A DNA stretch of 64,000 nucleotides from Rhodocyclaceae bacterium. GTDB taxonomy: Bacteria > Pseudomonadota > Gammaproteobacteria > Burkholderiales > Rhodocyclaceae. Under the pieces are notes generated by a model. It saw only the letters and a list, made by a program, of their open reading frames with translations, was not told where the DNA came from and ran no database searches. How positions within the stretch are numbered: the first letter of the stretch is position 1; the number at the start of each line of letters is the position of its first letter. The position numbers and the translations under genes are program-made. This document shows positions 31,858 through 42,334 of the stretch, in pieces. The stretch spans positions 82,775-146,774 of the forward strand of contig JAQTNK010000003.1 of the NCBI GenBank assembly GCA_028713915.1, given 5' to 3'.

Positions 31858-32556
31858 TCAAGCGGCGGCGCCGAACAAGGCCCCGACCGCTGCGGTGATC
31901 GCCATGGCAAGCGCGCCCCAGGCGGTGACCCGCAAGGCGCCCGCCCGCATGTCGGCGCCGCCGGCGCGCGCCGCCAGCGCGCCCAGCACGGCGAGGCAGA
32001 CGAGGGCGGTGCCGAAGACCCAGGCGATCACGCCTGGCAGCGGTGCCAGGGCCGCCACGGCCAGCGGCAGCAGCGCGCCGACGGCGAAGCTCGCGGCCGA
32101 CGCCCCCGCCGCCTGAAGCGGCCGCGCGCTGTGACTGGCGAAAATGCCGAGCTCGTCGCGGGCATGGGCGCCGAGCGCATCGTGCGCCATCAGCTGCTCG
32201 GCGACCTGCTGCGCCAGGCCGCGGGCGAGTCCGCGGCCGACGTAGATCGCCGTCAGCTCGCGGCGTTCGGCGACCGGGTCGCGCTCGAGTTCGGCGCGCT
32301 CGCGCGTCAAGTCGGCGGTCTCGGTATCGGCCTGCGAATGGACGGAGACATATTCGCCGGCGGCCATCGACATCGCTCCGGCCACCAGCCCGGCGATGCC
32401 GGCCAGCAGGATGCTGCCGCGGCTCGAAGCGGCAGCGGCGACGCCGACCACCAGACTCGCAGTCGAGACGATGCCGTCATTGGCGCCGAGCACGGCGGCG
32501 CGCAACCAGCCGATGCGGTCGCTGCGGTGACGTTCGGTGTGGCGGCGCGATTTCAT
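31858..32556 (-). CDS. VIT1/CCC1 family transporter
   Basis: LRAAVLGANDGIVSTASLVVGVAAAASSRGSILLAGIAGLVAGAMSMAAGEYVSVHSQADTE. Confidence 0.9.
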   Translation of the reverse strand: MKSRRHTERHRSDRIGWLRAAVLGANDGIVSTASLVVGVAAAASSRGSILLAGIAGLVAGAMSMAAGEYVSVHSQADTETADLTRERAELERDPVAERRELTAIYVGRGLARGLAQQVAEQLMAHDALGAHARDELGIFASHSARPLQAAGASAASFAVGALLPLAVAALAPLPGVIAWVFGTALVCLAVLGALAARAGGADMRAGALRVTAWGALAMAITAAVGALFGAAA

Positions 32557-33069
32557 GGGCGGCGGTGTCGTCGGCGGCGCGGTGCTGCGCTGCCGCCAAG
32601 CCTACCATCTTCGCTCCGCGCAGGCGCGCCACGCGGCCGAGCCAGGGCTAGGCGACGAGCCGGAGCGTGCTTTTGGCGGCCGTCGCATGCGCGCCGCCGC
32701 GGCCGGCTTGCGCATCTTCGCCAGCGACGCCGCGGGCGTGGACTTCAGCGCCGCCGATCATCCGACCCAGCATGAAACTGGCGCCGACGCCGAGCAAACC
32801 GTTCAGGCCGAGGAGCTGACGCTGCCTGTCGAGGAGGTTGTCATGCCGGTTCATGAGGGAAGTCCTTGGGGTGATTGGATGCGGAAAGCGCGCGCCCTGC
32901 GCCGCTTGACCCTGTCATTGCCGTAGCGATTATGCCGATGACAACTCGATGGAAAAATACAGGCATCCGTCTATTTGCCGTACTGGAATACCGGTAACCG
33001 GCGCGCAGCGATGGAACGGACAGCGTGCCGCCGCGGTCCGACCGCTGGAAGCCTGATCAGGAGAATCCC

Positions 33070-33969
33070 ATGAACGCGAGTCCCATCGCCTTCATCGGCT
33101 TAGGTCACATGGGCGCGCCGATGGCCCGCAATCTTCTCGGCGGCGGTTTCGCCGTGACGGTCTTCAACCGCTCGCGCTCGCGCGCCGAGGCCCTGGCGGC
33201 CGAGGGCGCCATCGTCGCGGATTCGCCTTTCGCCGCCGTCACGCCGGGCGGCGTGGTGGTGACCATGCTGGCCAACGACGCCGCGCTCGAGGCCGTCGCG
33301 CTCGGCAAGCTGGGCTTCGTCGAGCGCCTCGGCGACGGCGGACTGCACATCTCGATGAGCACCGTGGCGGCCGAGACATCCCGCCGGCTCGCCCACGAAC
33401 ATGCGGCGCGCGGCAGCCAGTTCCTGGCGGCGCCGGTGTTCGGGCGTCCCGAGGCGGCGGCGGAGAAAAAGCTGTGGATTTGCCAGTCCGGCGCAGCGGC
33501 GGCCAAGGCGCGGGCGCGGCCGGTACTCGAGGCGCTGGGGCAAGGAATTCACGACTTCGGCGACGACCCGGGCGCCGCGAGCGTGGTCAAGCTCACCGGC
33601 AACTTCCTGATTCTTTCGGCGATCGAGGCGCTGGCCGAAGCGCTGGCGCTGGCCGAGAAGAACGGCCTCGACCGCCACGCGGTGGCAAGCTTCCTGGCAC
33701 AGACGATCTTCGCCTGCCCGCTTTATCAGAATTACGGCCGCACGCTCGCCGCGCGCGCCTTCGCGCCGGCCGGCTTCACGCTCGAGTTGGGCATGAAGGA
33801 CGTCCGGCTGGTGCGCGCTGCCGCGGAAGCGGCGACGCTGCCCATGCCGATCGCTGACTTGCTGCACGCCCGCTTGCTAAGCGGGCTGGCCAAAGGGCGC
33901 TCGCAGCTCGACTGGACGGCCATCGAACTGTCGACCGCCGACGACGCGGGGATTGCGCCGCCGGCTTAG
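33070..33969 (+). CDS. NAD(P)-dependent 3-hydroxyisobutyrate dehydrogenase-like oxidoreductase
   Basis: IAFIGLGHMGAPMARNLLGGGFAVTVFNRSRSRAEALAAEGA; KLTGNFLILSAIEALAEALALAEKNGLD. Confidence 0.92.
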   Translation: MNASPIAFIGLGHMGAPMARNLLGGGFAVTVFNRSRSRAEALAAEGAIVADSPFAAVTPGGVVVTMLANDAALEAVALGKLGFVERLGDGGLHISMSTVAAETSRRLAHEHAARGSQFLAAPVFGRPEAAAEKKLWICQSGAAAAKARARPVLEALGQGIHDFGDDPGAASVVKLTGNFLILSAIEALAEALALAEKNGLDRHAVASFLAQTIFACPLYQNYGRTLAARAFAPAGFTLELGMKDVRLVRAAAEAATLPMPIADLLHARLLSGLAKGRSQLDWTAIELSTADDAGIAPPA

Positions 33970-33981
33970 CTCCACGCCGGC

Positions 33982-34848
33982 TTAGCTCCAGTCGTCTCCG
34001 CCGCCGCCGCTCGCGCCGCCGTCATCCCAGGAGCCGCCATCGGCAACGCCGAAATCGGCGCCGCCCATGTCGTCGTTCGCCAGGCTCGCCGGCGCGTCGA
34101 AGGACTGGAACGGCTGCTGCTGCATGTCCTGCTGCTGATGCCCGCCGCCGTCGAAGACGCGGTGCATCAGGGCTTCGCCCGCCACCATGCCGGCGCCCAC
34201 GGCCGCGCCGGTGGCAAGGCCGCCGAGAATGCCCGAACCCATGCCGCCGCCCGGCGCGCCCATCGGGCTCATCGGGCCCATGGGGCCGACACCCATGGGG
34301 GCGACGCCGCCGCCGGCGCCGAACGTCTGGGCGCCGCCAGGACCATAGGCGGCCGGAACGCCGTAGCCAGACGCCGGGACCAGGCGCGGCCGCATCAGCG
34401 AACGCAGGAAGAAGACGAAGGCGGCAACGACGAAGCCGCCGAGCAGCAAGAAGCCCCACGGAAAATCATTGGCGGGCCGCGGCGCCTGGCTGCGCGCCGC
34501 CGGCGCGGCAGCGGCCGCAGGCGCCAGGCGGGCCTGCAATGCGCGCACGGCTTCCGGCTTGGCGAAGGCCAGCCCGGGCGAGAGCCGCTCCGCCGTCGCC
34601 AACTCGGCCTTGGCCATGTCGGCGCGACCCTCCTTGGCCAGCAATTCGGCTTCGACGAAGTGCGCCTTGGCGCTGTTGGGGTGGTCCTTCAGCACCTGGT
34701 CCATCATCGCGTCGGCCTGCTTGAAGTGGCCGGCTTCGGCCGCCTGATAGACCTCGTGCAGCGTCGGGTCCGCAGCCGCGGCGGCGCTGCCGGCCATCGC
34801 GACGGAGGCCAGCACCAATAGGGCAGCAAGTATCGTTCGTTCCATCAC
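33982..34848 (-). CDS. TPR-containing membrane protein with Gly/Met/Gln-rich C-terminus
   Basis: Signal peptide, TPR-like repeat, TM (FPWGFLLLGGFVVAAFVFFLRSL), then GPMGPMSPMGAPGGGMGSGILGGLATGAAVGAG and DDGGASGGGGDDWS. Confidence 0.7.
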   Translation of the reverse strand: MMERTILAALLVLASVAMAGSAAAAADPTLHEVYQAAEAGHFKQADAMMDQVLKDHPNSAKAHFVEAELLAKEGRADMAKAELATAERLSPGLAFAKPEAVRALQARLAPAAAAAPAARSQAPRPANDFPWGFLLLGGFVVAAFVFFLRSLMRPRLVPASGYGVPAAYGPGGAQTFGAGGGVAPMGVGPMGPMSPMGAPGGGMGSGILGGLATGAAVGAGMVAGEALMHRVFDGGGHQQQDMQQQPFQSFDAPASLANDDMGGADFGVADGGSWDDGGASGGGGDDWS

Positions 34849-35040
34849 CGTTCAGTTCCTTCCAAGAATGGGAATCCACCATATGGGTGCGACGCAGCCG
34901 ATTTCCAGAGGGCGCCATCGCGTCGAGGCGCTGCCAAGCGCTTCCCGCTGCGTTCGCCGCGATGAGACCGCGGCCCGGCATGAAGGTTCAATATGACATG
35001 CCATTGTGACACGCCATTGACGGCGCGGCGGCGACGGCGC

Positions 35041-35253
35041 TCACCGCGGGAAATCATGCTCCTTCTTGTGCCCCGGCCGGTGCGGCAGGGCCCCGCTCTC
35101 GAAGACTTCGCGTTCGCCGTCCTCGTAGCGCACGACGCGCACGCCGGCCGGCAACGGCTTGTCGGAACGCATCAACTCCTGCAGCCACTTGTTTCCCGGC
35201 GGCTCCAGAATGTCGAGCAGCGAGCTTCCGATAGGCGCCATCATGATATTCAC
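35041..35253 (-). CDS. Small hypothetical protein
   Basis: 70 aa MNIMMAPIGSSLLDILEPPGNKWLQELMRSDKPLPAGVRVVRYEDGEREVFESG. Confidence 0.4.
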   Translation of the reverse strand: MNIMMAPIGSSLLDILEPPGNKWLQELMRSDKPLPAGVRVVRYEDGEREVFESGALPHRPGHKKEHDFPR

Positions 35254-35462
35254 TTGGCATTTTCCGGCGCGCGCCGGCGGTCGGGGAAATTGCCCAGCCG
35301 GGCGCGGCCCTGGCGGCGGCGATCGCCGACGAAGGCGCCAAGCCGCGCTTTGGCGCGCGCCTTGCGGTCGTTCGCGGCGGCGCCGGCGCCGCCCTCCGTC
35401 ATGTCGCGCCTGAAATGTCGTCGCGTGTCGGCCAGGAACTTTTCGATGTGGTTCGCGTGCAT
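35250..35462 (-). CDS. Small basic hypothetical protein
   Basis: MHANHIEKFLADTRRHFRRDMTEGGAGAAANDRKARAKARLG; overlaps the next small ORF by 4 nt. Confidence 0.4.
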   Translation of the reverse strand: MHANHIEKFLADTRRHFRRDMTEGGAGAAANDRKARAKARLGAFVGDRRRQGRARLGNFPDRRRAPENAK

Positions 35463-35633
35463 GTCGTCCTCTCTCGAATCAAGTTCAAACATGGAATCCG
35501 ATAGAGGCGAATACCGGCGCGAGAGTTCAATCGGCAATTGCGACGAAATGCGACGAAACGTTGCGCCGGCCAGGCGGTGCCGCGCGGATCGCCGCGCGAC
35601 CGGGCTTCGCCGCGCCCGCCGAGACGCCGGCTC

Positions 35634-36536
35634 TCAATACGCCGCGGCTGAGCGCGCAGCCCATAGATGGGCGGCGACCAGCGCGCGCCAGGGAGAAAAT
35701 TCCTCCAGCCATTCCCCGGCCTGTTGCTCGCTGATTTTCTCCGCCGAACGCAGCAAGGCCTGCAGGCTGCGCCGCACGGCGACGTCGCCGTGCAGCGAGC
35801 CGTCGAGCCAGCCGAAGCCGCGCAGCAGCGTGTAATTCACGGTCCAGGGGCCGATGCCGCGCACGGCCAGCAGACGGGCACGGATGTCGTCCGCTCGAAC
35901 CTCGGCGGCCCAGGCGTCCAGCGGCAGCGAACCGTCGCTCACCGCTTGCGCGAGGGCGCGCAGCGTTCGCGCCTTGGTCGTCGAGAAGCCGAGCTGGCGC
36001 AACTCCTCTTCGGCGAGCGGCGCCAGCCCGCCGGCATCGGGGTGGCACAGCAATCCGCTCGAATGCCGCAGCCTGGTCGCCATGATGAGCTTGCGCCGCA
36101 GCGCCACGGCCGCGCCGACGCTGATCTGCTGGCCGGTGACCGCCCACGTCAAGGCCTCAAAAGGCGTGGCGGCGACAGGCACGCGCAAGCCCGGCTGCCG
36201 GGCGATCAGCGCGCCGAGCTGCGGGTGGCCGCGATGGCAATTCTCGAAAGCTTCGATGTTCTGCTCGAGGCCGAGCATGCGGCGCACCATCGTTGCGAAG
36301 GCGACTTCGCCCGCAGCGGGCACGTCGCCATCGACGGCCAGTTCCGCTTCCGCCACCGCGGCATGGAAGCGCACGGCGAGGCGCGCCGGCGCACCGGCCC
36401 AGGCGATGCCCTTGTGCAAGGCGCTGGCGCTCACCCGTTCGGCAATCTCTTGCGCATCGCGCCGGTGGAAAGCAAGGATATCGTCGGCGCGAAAAGCCGC
36501 CGGCAAGGGGATGACGCATGACAGCCGCGCGCTCAT
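35634..36536 (-). CDS. alkA: DNA-3-methyladenine glycosylase II (AlkA-like)
   Basis: TPFEALTWAVTGQQISVGAAVALRRKLI; VRADDIRARLLAVRGIGPWTVNYTLLRGFGWLDGSLHGDVAVRR (HhH-GPD). Confidence 0.9.
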   Translation of the reverse strand: MSARLSCVIPLPAAFRADDILAFHRRDAQEIAERVSASALHKGIAWAGAPARLAVRFHAAVAEAELAVDGDVPAAGEVAFATMVRRMLGLEQNIEAFENCHRGHPQLGALIARQPGLRVPVAATPFEALTWAVTGQQISVGAAVALRRKLIMATRLRHSSGLLCHPDAGGLAPLAEEELRQLGFSTTKARTLRALAQAVSDGSLPLDAWAAEVRADDIRARLLAVRGIGPWTVNYTLLRGFGWLDGSLHGDVAVRRSLQALLRSAEKISEQQAGEWLEEFSPWRALVAAHLWAARSAAAY

Positions 36537-36755
36537 GGCGCCGCGCCGTGGCGGCGCATCGCGACCGGTACTGCCGTCGTATTGGACATGGTGAGGGTTC
36601 TTTTGACAGGACTCGCGTTATACGTTCAAGAAACTTGACCCACGCCGCGTTGAACATCCGCAGCGGTCGTCGCGGCTGTCGGCCACGGCCGTGACGATGG
36701 ACAGTTTGCCTGCCGGGTTCTATCCTGCGCCTCCCGTCGTCGGACTTCACCGCCC

Positions 36756-38483
36756 ATGCAAACCCAAAGCTTCATCGCCGGCAAGGATGCCTCGCTGGAA
36801 TCGTCGATCGCCGCCATGGAGACCCGGCTCGCGAGCCTGGGCTTCGCCGTCGAGGAGCGCTCCTGGCTCAACCCGGTCGACGGCATCTGGTCCGTCCATG
36901 TGCGCGACCGCGACTGCCCGCTGCTGTTCACCAACGGCAAGGGCGCATCGCAGCTGGCGGCGCGGGCCAGCGCGCTGGGCGAATTTTTCGAGCGCCTGTC
37001 CTGCAACTATTTCTGGAGCCACTACTACCTCGGCGCGCAGGTCGCGCAGCGCGATTTCGTGCACTACCCGCAGGAACGCTGGTTCCAGCCCGGCGCGCGC
37101 GACGCCTGGCCGGACGAACTGCTGACGCCCGAGCTGCAGCGGCTCTACAACCCGGAAGGCAGCATCGCCGCCGCCACGCTGGTGGACCTCAATTCGGGCA
37201 ACGCCGCGCGCGGCATCTGCGCGCTGCCCTACGTGCGCAGCCGCGACCGCGCCCGCGTCTGGTTTCCGGTCAACGTGATCGGCAATCTCTACGTCAGCAA
37301 CGGCATGTCGGCCGGCAACACGCCGCAGGAGGCGCGCACGCAGGCCTTGTCCGAGATCTTCGAACGCCACATCAAGTTCCGCATCATCAGCGAGGGGCTG
37401 TGCCTGCCCGACGTGCCCGAGGCGGTCATCGCCCGCTATCCGCGCATCGCGGCCGGCATTGCCGGCCTGCGCGCCGCCGGCTTCGGCATCCTCGTCAAGG
37501 ACGCCTCGCTCGGCGGCGAATACCCGCTGATGAACGTGACCCTGCTGCATCCGCACGACCAGGGCTGCTTCGCCAGCTTCGGCGCCCATCCGCGCTTCGA
37601 GATCGCCCTCGAACGCGCACTCACCGAACTGCTGCAGGGCCGCGCGCTCGACGCCCTGGCCGGCTTTCCCGCACCGGGTTTCGATCTCGACGAAATCGCC
37701 AGTGCGCCCAACCTCGAGATCCACTTCGTCGACTCCAGCGGCATCATCGCCTGGAACTTCCTCGGCGACCAGCCGGACTTCGCATTCGCGGACTGGAATT
37801 TCAGCGCCAGCACCGCCGCGGACTACGCCTGGCTGGAGGACCGCATCCACGCCATGGGCCACGACATCTACATCGCCGACTTCGACCATCTCGGCGTCTA
37901 TGCTTGCCGCATAATCGTGCCGGGCATGTCGGAAATCTATCCGCTCGACGAACTGGAATGGGAGAACAACAGCGTCGGCAACGACGTTCGCGCCGCCATC
38001 CTCAGCCTGCCGGACCTGGACGACGACGCCTGCGCCGAACTGCTGGCGACGCTCAACGCCCGCGACATCGCCGACCAGCGCCCGGTGGCCGGCCTGATCG
38101 GCCTCGCCGCCGATGCCGGATCGCTCTGGGAAGACCTGCGCGTCGGCGAACTCAAGACCTTGCTGGCGCTCGCCATCGGCGACGCCGAGGCGATCCGCGA
38201 AGGCTGCTCCTGGATCAGGCATTTCGAGCAGATTGACGACGCGCGCCGCCGCATCTACCGCTGCATCGAGACCCTGCTCGACCTCGGCGACGCCGGCCCG
38301 TTCCGCGGCGCCGTCGCGCAGCTGTTCGGCGCCGGCACCCTGCAGCAAGCCGAAGCGCTGCTGAACGGCCAGTCGCGCTTCTTCGGCATCGCCGCGCCGG
38401 GCCTCGACCTGGACGGCTGCGACATGCACCGGCGCCTGCTCGCGGCCTACGACAGACTGCATTCGCAGCCGGCGACCGTCTAG
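36756..38483 (+). CDS. ycaO: YcaO family protein, E. coli YcaO type (ribosomal S12 methylthiotransferase accessory)
   Basis: ERSWLNPVDGIWSVHVRDRDCPLLFTNGKGASQLAARASALGEFFERLSCNYFWSHYYLG; AGNTPQEARTQALSEIFERHIKFRIISEG. Confidence 0.92.
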   Translation: MQTQSFIAGKDASLESSIAAMETRLASLGFAVEERSWLNPVDGIWSVHVRDRDCPLLFTNGKGASQLAARASALGEFFERLSCNYFWSHYYLGAQVAQRDFVHYPQERWFQPGARDAWPDELLTPELQRLYNPEGSIAAATLVDLNSGNAARGICALPYVRSRDRARVWFPVNVIGNLYVSNGMSAGNTPQEARTQALSEIFERHIKFRIISEGLCLPDVPEAVIARYPRIAAGIAGLRAAGFGILVKDASLGGEYPLMNVTLLHPHDQGCFASFGAHPRFEIALERALTELLQGRALDALAGFPAPGFDLDEIASAPNLEIHFVDSSGIIAWNFLGDQPDFAFADWNFSASTAADYAWLEDRIHAMGHDIYIADFDHLGVYACRIIVPGMSEIYPLDELEWENNSVGNDVRAAILSLPDLDDDACAELLATLNARDIADQRPVAGLIGLAADAGSLWEDLRVGELKTLLALAIGDAEAIREGCSWIRHFEQIDDARRRIYRCIETLLDLGDAGPFRGAVAQLFGAGTLQQAEALLNGQSRFFGIAAPGLDLDGCDMHRRLLAAYDRLHSQPATV

Positions 38484-38566
38484 CCCGGCGCGCGGCGGCC
38501 AGGGCGGCGTGCCGCGTCACGCCGCCGCCGGTGTATGCTGATGTCCTTTATGACAAGGAGGACAGC

Positions 38567-39748
38567 ATGCAGATCGATGGCCATCACACCGGAACCTACG
38601 TCGCCGCGCGCATTGCCGGGTTCGACCACGCCGCCGCGGAAATCGTCGGCTATGCCGCGCAATACGTCGACGACGCCACCAACGAGGGCGTCATCCAGTT
38701 CTCGGACAGCGCCTACCTGTATGCGCGCATCGCCTCCGCCCACAGCATGATCGACTACAACAACCTGGTCGACGTCAAGAATCACCTCGCCTGGATTCCG
38801 TTCCATTTCCTGCCCGGCAACGGCCTGCTGCCGGCGGGCCTCCAGCCGCCCGGCGGCGAGGCGGCGAAGCTCGCCTGCCGCCCCGACAGCCCGGTGGCCA
38901 GGGACATGCTGCGCCTGGCCCTGCGCGACAAGGACAAGCGCCGCGGGCTGCACCGGCTCGGCATCGCCATGCACGTCTATGCCGACACCTTTGCCCATCA
39001 AGGCTTCATCGGCGCGCTCAGCGCGGCAAACCGCGCTGACGCGGTGACCAGCGGCGATGCCGAACTCGACCAACGCATCCGCGACGCCACCCGGACGGAG
39101 CTGCTTGCCGGCCTGTGGCAAGGCGCCAAGGCAGGCCTCCAGCTCGCCGCGACCTCCCTCGCCATGGCGTGGCGGGAACGCAAGTCGCCGCTCGCGTATT
39201 GGCGCGACTTCGTCTCGGACGACCCTTTGGGCCACGCCGCGGTGGACACGTTTCCCGACCAGCCTTTCCTTGCCTGGCGGTACGTCGACGCGAACGGCAT
39301 GCTGGTCAGGCGCGACAACCCGGCGGTCTTCATGCATGCCTTCGACATGATGACGAAGGCCATGCGCGCCTGGCGCGCCGGCGACGCATCGATGGACCTC
39401 GACCGCTACCCGGGCTTGAATTCCGCCGATCGCGCCGCCATGGCGAAACTGGTGCGGAACCTGACGGACCCGCGCGGCGAAGTCCGCCACGCGCAATGGT
39501 GCCAGGCCATTGCGGCGGGGGTCTTTTCGTTCGGCCCGACGCCGCTCGGCTACCGCCCCAAGGGCATGGGCAGCTGGAAGGAAGCGGCGCTGGGCACGAC
39601 CCGAGCCGAGGACACGGGCTTCGAAGCCTATGCCTACTCGCCGGATTTCCTCGGCAGCCACTGGAAGCAATTCCACGACGCGCTGCAGGCGCATCGCGGC
39701 GACATCGTGCACGAGGTGCTGCCGCGCTATGGAATTTGCGCCGCGTAA
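38567..39748 (+). CDS. DUF6765-like protein with HxxxDxxxHQ motif
   Basis: HRLGIAMHVYADTFAHQGFIGAL; N-terminal MQIDGHHTGTYVAARIAGFDHAAAEIVGYAAQYVDDATNEGVI. Confidence 0.6.
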   Translation: MQIDGHHTGTYVAARIAGFDHAAAEIVGYAAQYVDDATNEGVIQFSDSAYLYARIASAHSMIDYNNLVDVKNHLAWIPFHFLPGNGLLPAGLQPPGGEAAKLACRPDSPVARDMLRLALRDKDKRRGLHRLGIAMHVYADTFAHQGFIGALSAANRADAVTSGDAELDQRIRDATRTELLAGLWQGAKAGLQLAATSLAMAWRERKSPLAYWRDFVSDDPLGHAAVDTFPDQPFLAWRYVDANGMLVRRDNPAVFMHAFDMMTKAMRAWRAGDASMDLDRYPGLNSADRAAMAKLVRNLTDPRGEVRHAQWCQAIAAGVFSFGPTPLGYRPKGMGSWKEAALGTTRAEDTGFEAYAYSPDFLGSHWKQFHDALQAHRGDIVHEVLPRYGICAA

Positions 39749-39827
39749 GCGGTCGGCGCATTCGGCAGCATGGCTGCGTCCTGGCCTGCGGCTTTGGTCG
39801 TGCCCATCATGGCGCCGGCAGTCGGGC

Positions 39828-40544
39828 TCAACGGTTTCCAGGCGCTGCCAGGTGCGCGGCCGCGGCGCGATCGACCAGCAACAGCGCCGATTCGCGGTTG
39901 ATGCGGCTCGCCGGCAGCGCAGGATCTGCGGCGACGAAACGCGCTAGCACCTCCGCCTTGTTCGCGCCCGTCACCAGCCAAACAATGCGGCGCGCCCGGT
40001 TGATGACCGGGAAAGTGAGCGTCATTCGGCGCCAGCCGTTGTAGGGAGCGGTGACGGCGACGTCGGCGCCGCTGACTTCGAGCGCGGCATCGCCCGGCAC
40101 CAGGGAAGCCGTGTGGCCATCCGCGCCGAGCCCGAGCTGGACGAGGTCGAGCCGCGCCGGCGAACCCGCCAGCCGCACCAGCAGGCGGCCGTAACCTTCT
40201 GCTGCCGCAGCGAGATCGGCGGCGTCCACCGGCATCGGCGCGACCTGCTCCAGCGCGCGCGGCGCATGCAGCCGCAGGGCGTCGCGCAGCTGCGTCAGAT
40301 TGCGCTCGGCGCTGCCCGCGGGAGCGGCGCGCTCATCGACCTGGAGCAGATGCACTTGGCGCCAATCGATCGTCTCGGCTGCCAGCAAGCCGAGCATTTG
40401 CCGCGGCGTGGTCCCGCCGCTCAGCGCCAGCACGAATCGCTGGCGTTGCTCGATGGCCTGCCTGGCGCAGTCGGCAATATAGGCCGCCGCGCGGCGCGAA
40501 GCCGCGGCGGCATCGGCATGCACTTCGATGGCTAACGCCGTCAT
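39828..40544 (-). CDS. pgl: 6-phosphogluconolactonase
   Basis: RFVLALSGGTTPRQMLGLLAAETIDWRQVHLLQVDERAAPAGSAERNLTQLRDAL; LVQLGLGADGHTASLVPGDAAL. Confidence 0.93.
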   Translation of the reverse strand: MTALAIEVHADAAAASRRAAAYIADCARQAIEQRQRFVLALSGGTTPRQMLGLLAAETIDWRQVHLLQVDERAAPAGSAERNLTQLRDALRLHAPRALEQVAPMPVDAADLAAAAEGYGRLLVRLAGSPARLDLVQLGLGADGHTASLVPGDAALEVSGADVAVTAPYNGWRRMTLTFPVINRARRIVWLVTGANKAEVLARFVAADPALPASRINRESALLLVDRAAAAHLAAPGNR

Positions 40545-40596
40545 CGTTTCCTCCAGGCGAGGTCGCGCCGCCGGCCGCCGGCATCGCCGCCATCGA

Positions 40597-41979
40597 TCAG
40601 CCGGCGGCCGCGGGATTGCGCCAGCCGCCGAGCTCGCTCATCATGCCGTCGGCCGCGGCCGGGCCCCAGGTGCCCGGCTCGTAGTCGTGCAGCGACGTGT
40701 GCTTGTCCAGAATCGGATCGACGATGCGCCAGGCCGCCTCGACGCCGTCCTCGCGTGCGAACAGCGTCGCGTCGCCTTTCAGGGCGTCGCCGATCAGCCG
40801 CTCATAGGCTTCCATTTCATCGTCTTGCGTGTTGCAGACGTAGAGTTCGATTTCGTCGCCGACGTTTTCGGTGCCGTGCCGTTTCACCCGCGCACCGATG
40901 GCGATGGCAACCTGGCGCGGGCCGAGGCGGAAGCGCACATAGTTGGATTGCGGCGGAATCGTGTCGGGAAACACCTGCTGCGGCGGGCGCCGCAGCGCGA
41001 CGACGACTTCGGTGGCGGTGACCGGCAGCTGCTTGCCGGCGCGGATGAAGAAAGGCACGCCCTGCCAGCGCCAGGAATCCAGGTGAATCTGCATCGCCGC
41101 GAAGGTCTCGACGCGCGAATCCGCGGCGACGCCGGCGTCGCTGCGGTAGCCGCGATATTGCCCCCGCACCAGGCTGCGTCCGGTCAGCGGGCGGATGGCG
41201 CGGAAGACTTTGACCTTCTCGTCGCGCAGCGGCTCGCTGCCGTCGCCGACCGGAGGTTCCATCGCCAGGTTGGCGGCCACCTGCAGCAAGTGGTTCTGGA
41301 CGACGTCGCGAACGGCTCCGACCTCCTCGTAGAAGCCGCCCCTTCCTTCCACGCCGAACGCTTCGGCCATGGTGATCTGGACGCTTTCGACATAATTGCG
41401 GTTCCAGATCGGTTCCAGGAACGAGTTGGCGAAGCGAAAGAAGAGCAGGTTCTGCACCGGCTCCTTGCCCAGGAAATGGTCGATGCGAAAGATCGCGGCT
41501 TCGGTGAATATCCGGTGCAGGGTTCGATTCAGGTGTTGTGCCGAAGCGAGGCTGCGGCCGAACGGCTTTTCCACCACGACGCGGCTCGCCGCAGCGCAGG
41601 GCAGCCTGCCCAAGCCGTCCACCACGGTGGCGAACATGCTCGGCGGAATGGCGAGGTAGAACAGCGGCCGCCGCGCCGTGCCCAGCGCAGCGCCCAGCCG
41701 GTCGAAGGTGGCGGCATCGTTGTAGTCGCCGTCAACAAAGCGCAGCAGGCCGGCAAGCTTGGCGAACGCCGCCGCATCGAAGCCGCCATGCTGTTCCAGG
41801 CTGGCGCGCACGTACGCACGAAGGCGCTCGATATCCCAGCCGCCGCGCGCGATGGCGATGACGGGAACATCGAGATGGCCGCGCCGGATCATCTGCCGCA
41901 GCGCCGGATAAATCTTCTTGGCGGCGAGGTCCCCGGTCGCCCCGAACAGCACCAGCGCATCGGAAGCCGGCGCGCTCAT
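40597..41979 (-). CDS. zwf: Glucose-6-phosphate 1-dehydrogenase
   Basis: [80 protein letters not shown]. Confidence 0.96.
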   Translation of the reverse strand: MSAPASDALVLFGATGDLAAKKIYPALRQMIRRGHLDVPVIAIARGGWDIERLRAYVRASLEQHGGFDAAAFAKLAGLLRFVDGDYNDAATFDRLGAALGTARRPLFYLAIPPSMFATVVDGLGRLPCAAASRVVVEKPFGRSLASAQHLNRTLHRIFTEAAIFRIDHFLGKEPVQNLLFFRFANSFLEPIWNRNYVESVQITMAEAFGVEGRGGFYEEVGAVRDVVQNHLLQVAANLAMEPPVGDGSEPLRDEKVKVFRAIRPLTGRSLVRGQYRGYRSDAGVAADSRVETFAAMQIHLDSWRWQGVPFFIRAGKQLPVTATEVVVALRRPPQQVFPDTIPPQSNYVRFRLGPRQVAIAIGARVKRHGTENVGDEIELYVCNTQDDEMEAYERLIGDALKGDATLFAREDGVEAAWRIVDPILDKHTSLHDYEPGTWGPAAADGMMSELGGWRNPAAAG

Positions 41980-42049
41980 GTCATTTGCTCCACCGCGCTG
42001 CGCGCGTCCCGCGACGCACGAAACATTCTGTGTTGGCCAGCGGCGCGCG

Positions 42050-42303
42050 CCCAGGGCAGCGGATGGCCGACTCCGTCCGTGTCCCCTGGGCCGGGCTGCG
42101 CCCGACCCTCCTCCTTTACCTCCCGGAGTCGGCCACCCGCCGCCCTGGGCGACATAGGCCGTCGCTCTTGCGTCCAGCCAAAACCCACACCCGATGCGAT
42201 CGGGCGGGCGGGGTGCCCTGCTCCGCGCAAGTAAAGGAGGAGGAGGCGGCCGCCGGCCGCCGACGGGGGACATGGAGCGAAGCAGGGCACCCCGCCGGCC
42301 CGA
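42050..42303. repeat. Intergenic element of two adjacent long inverted repeats (gnd-zwf intergenic)
   Basis: Arms 42050-42075/42124-42149 (26 bp, 24 matching) and 42200-42226/42277-42303 (27 bp, 25 matching), plus a perfect 13-bp pair 42107-42119 (cctcctcctttac)/42231-42243 (gtaaaggaggagg). Confidence 0.85.
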
Positions 42304-42334
42304 TTCCGCACCGCTGCACATCTGCACGGATATT

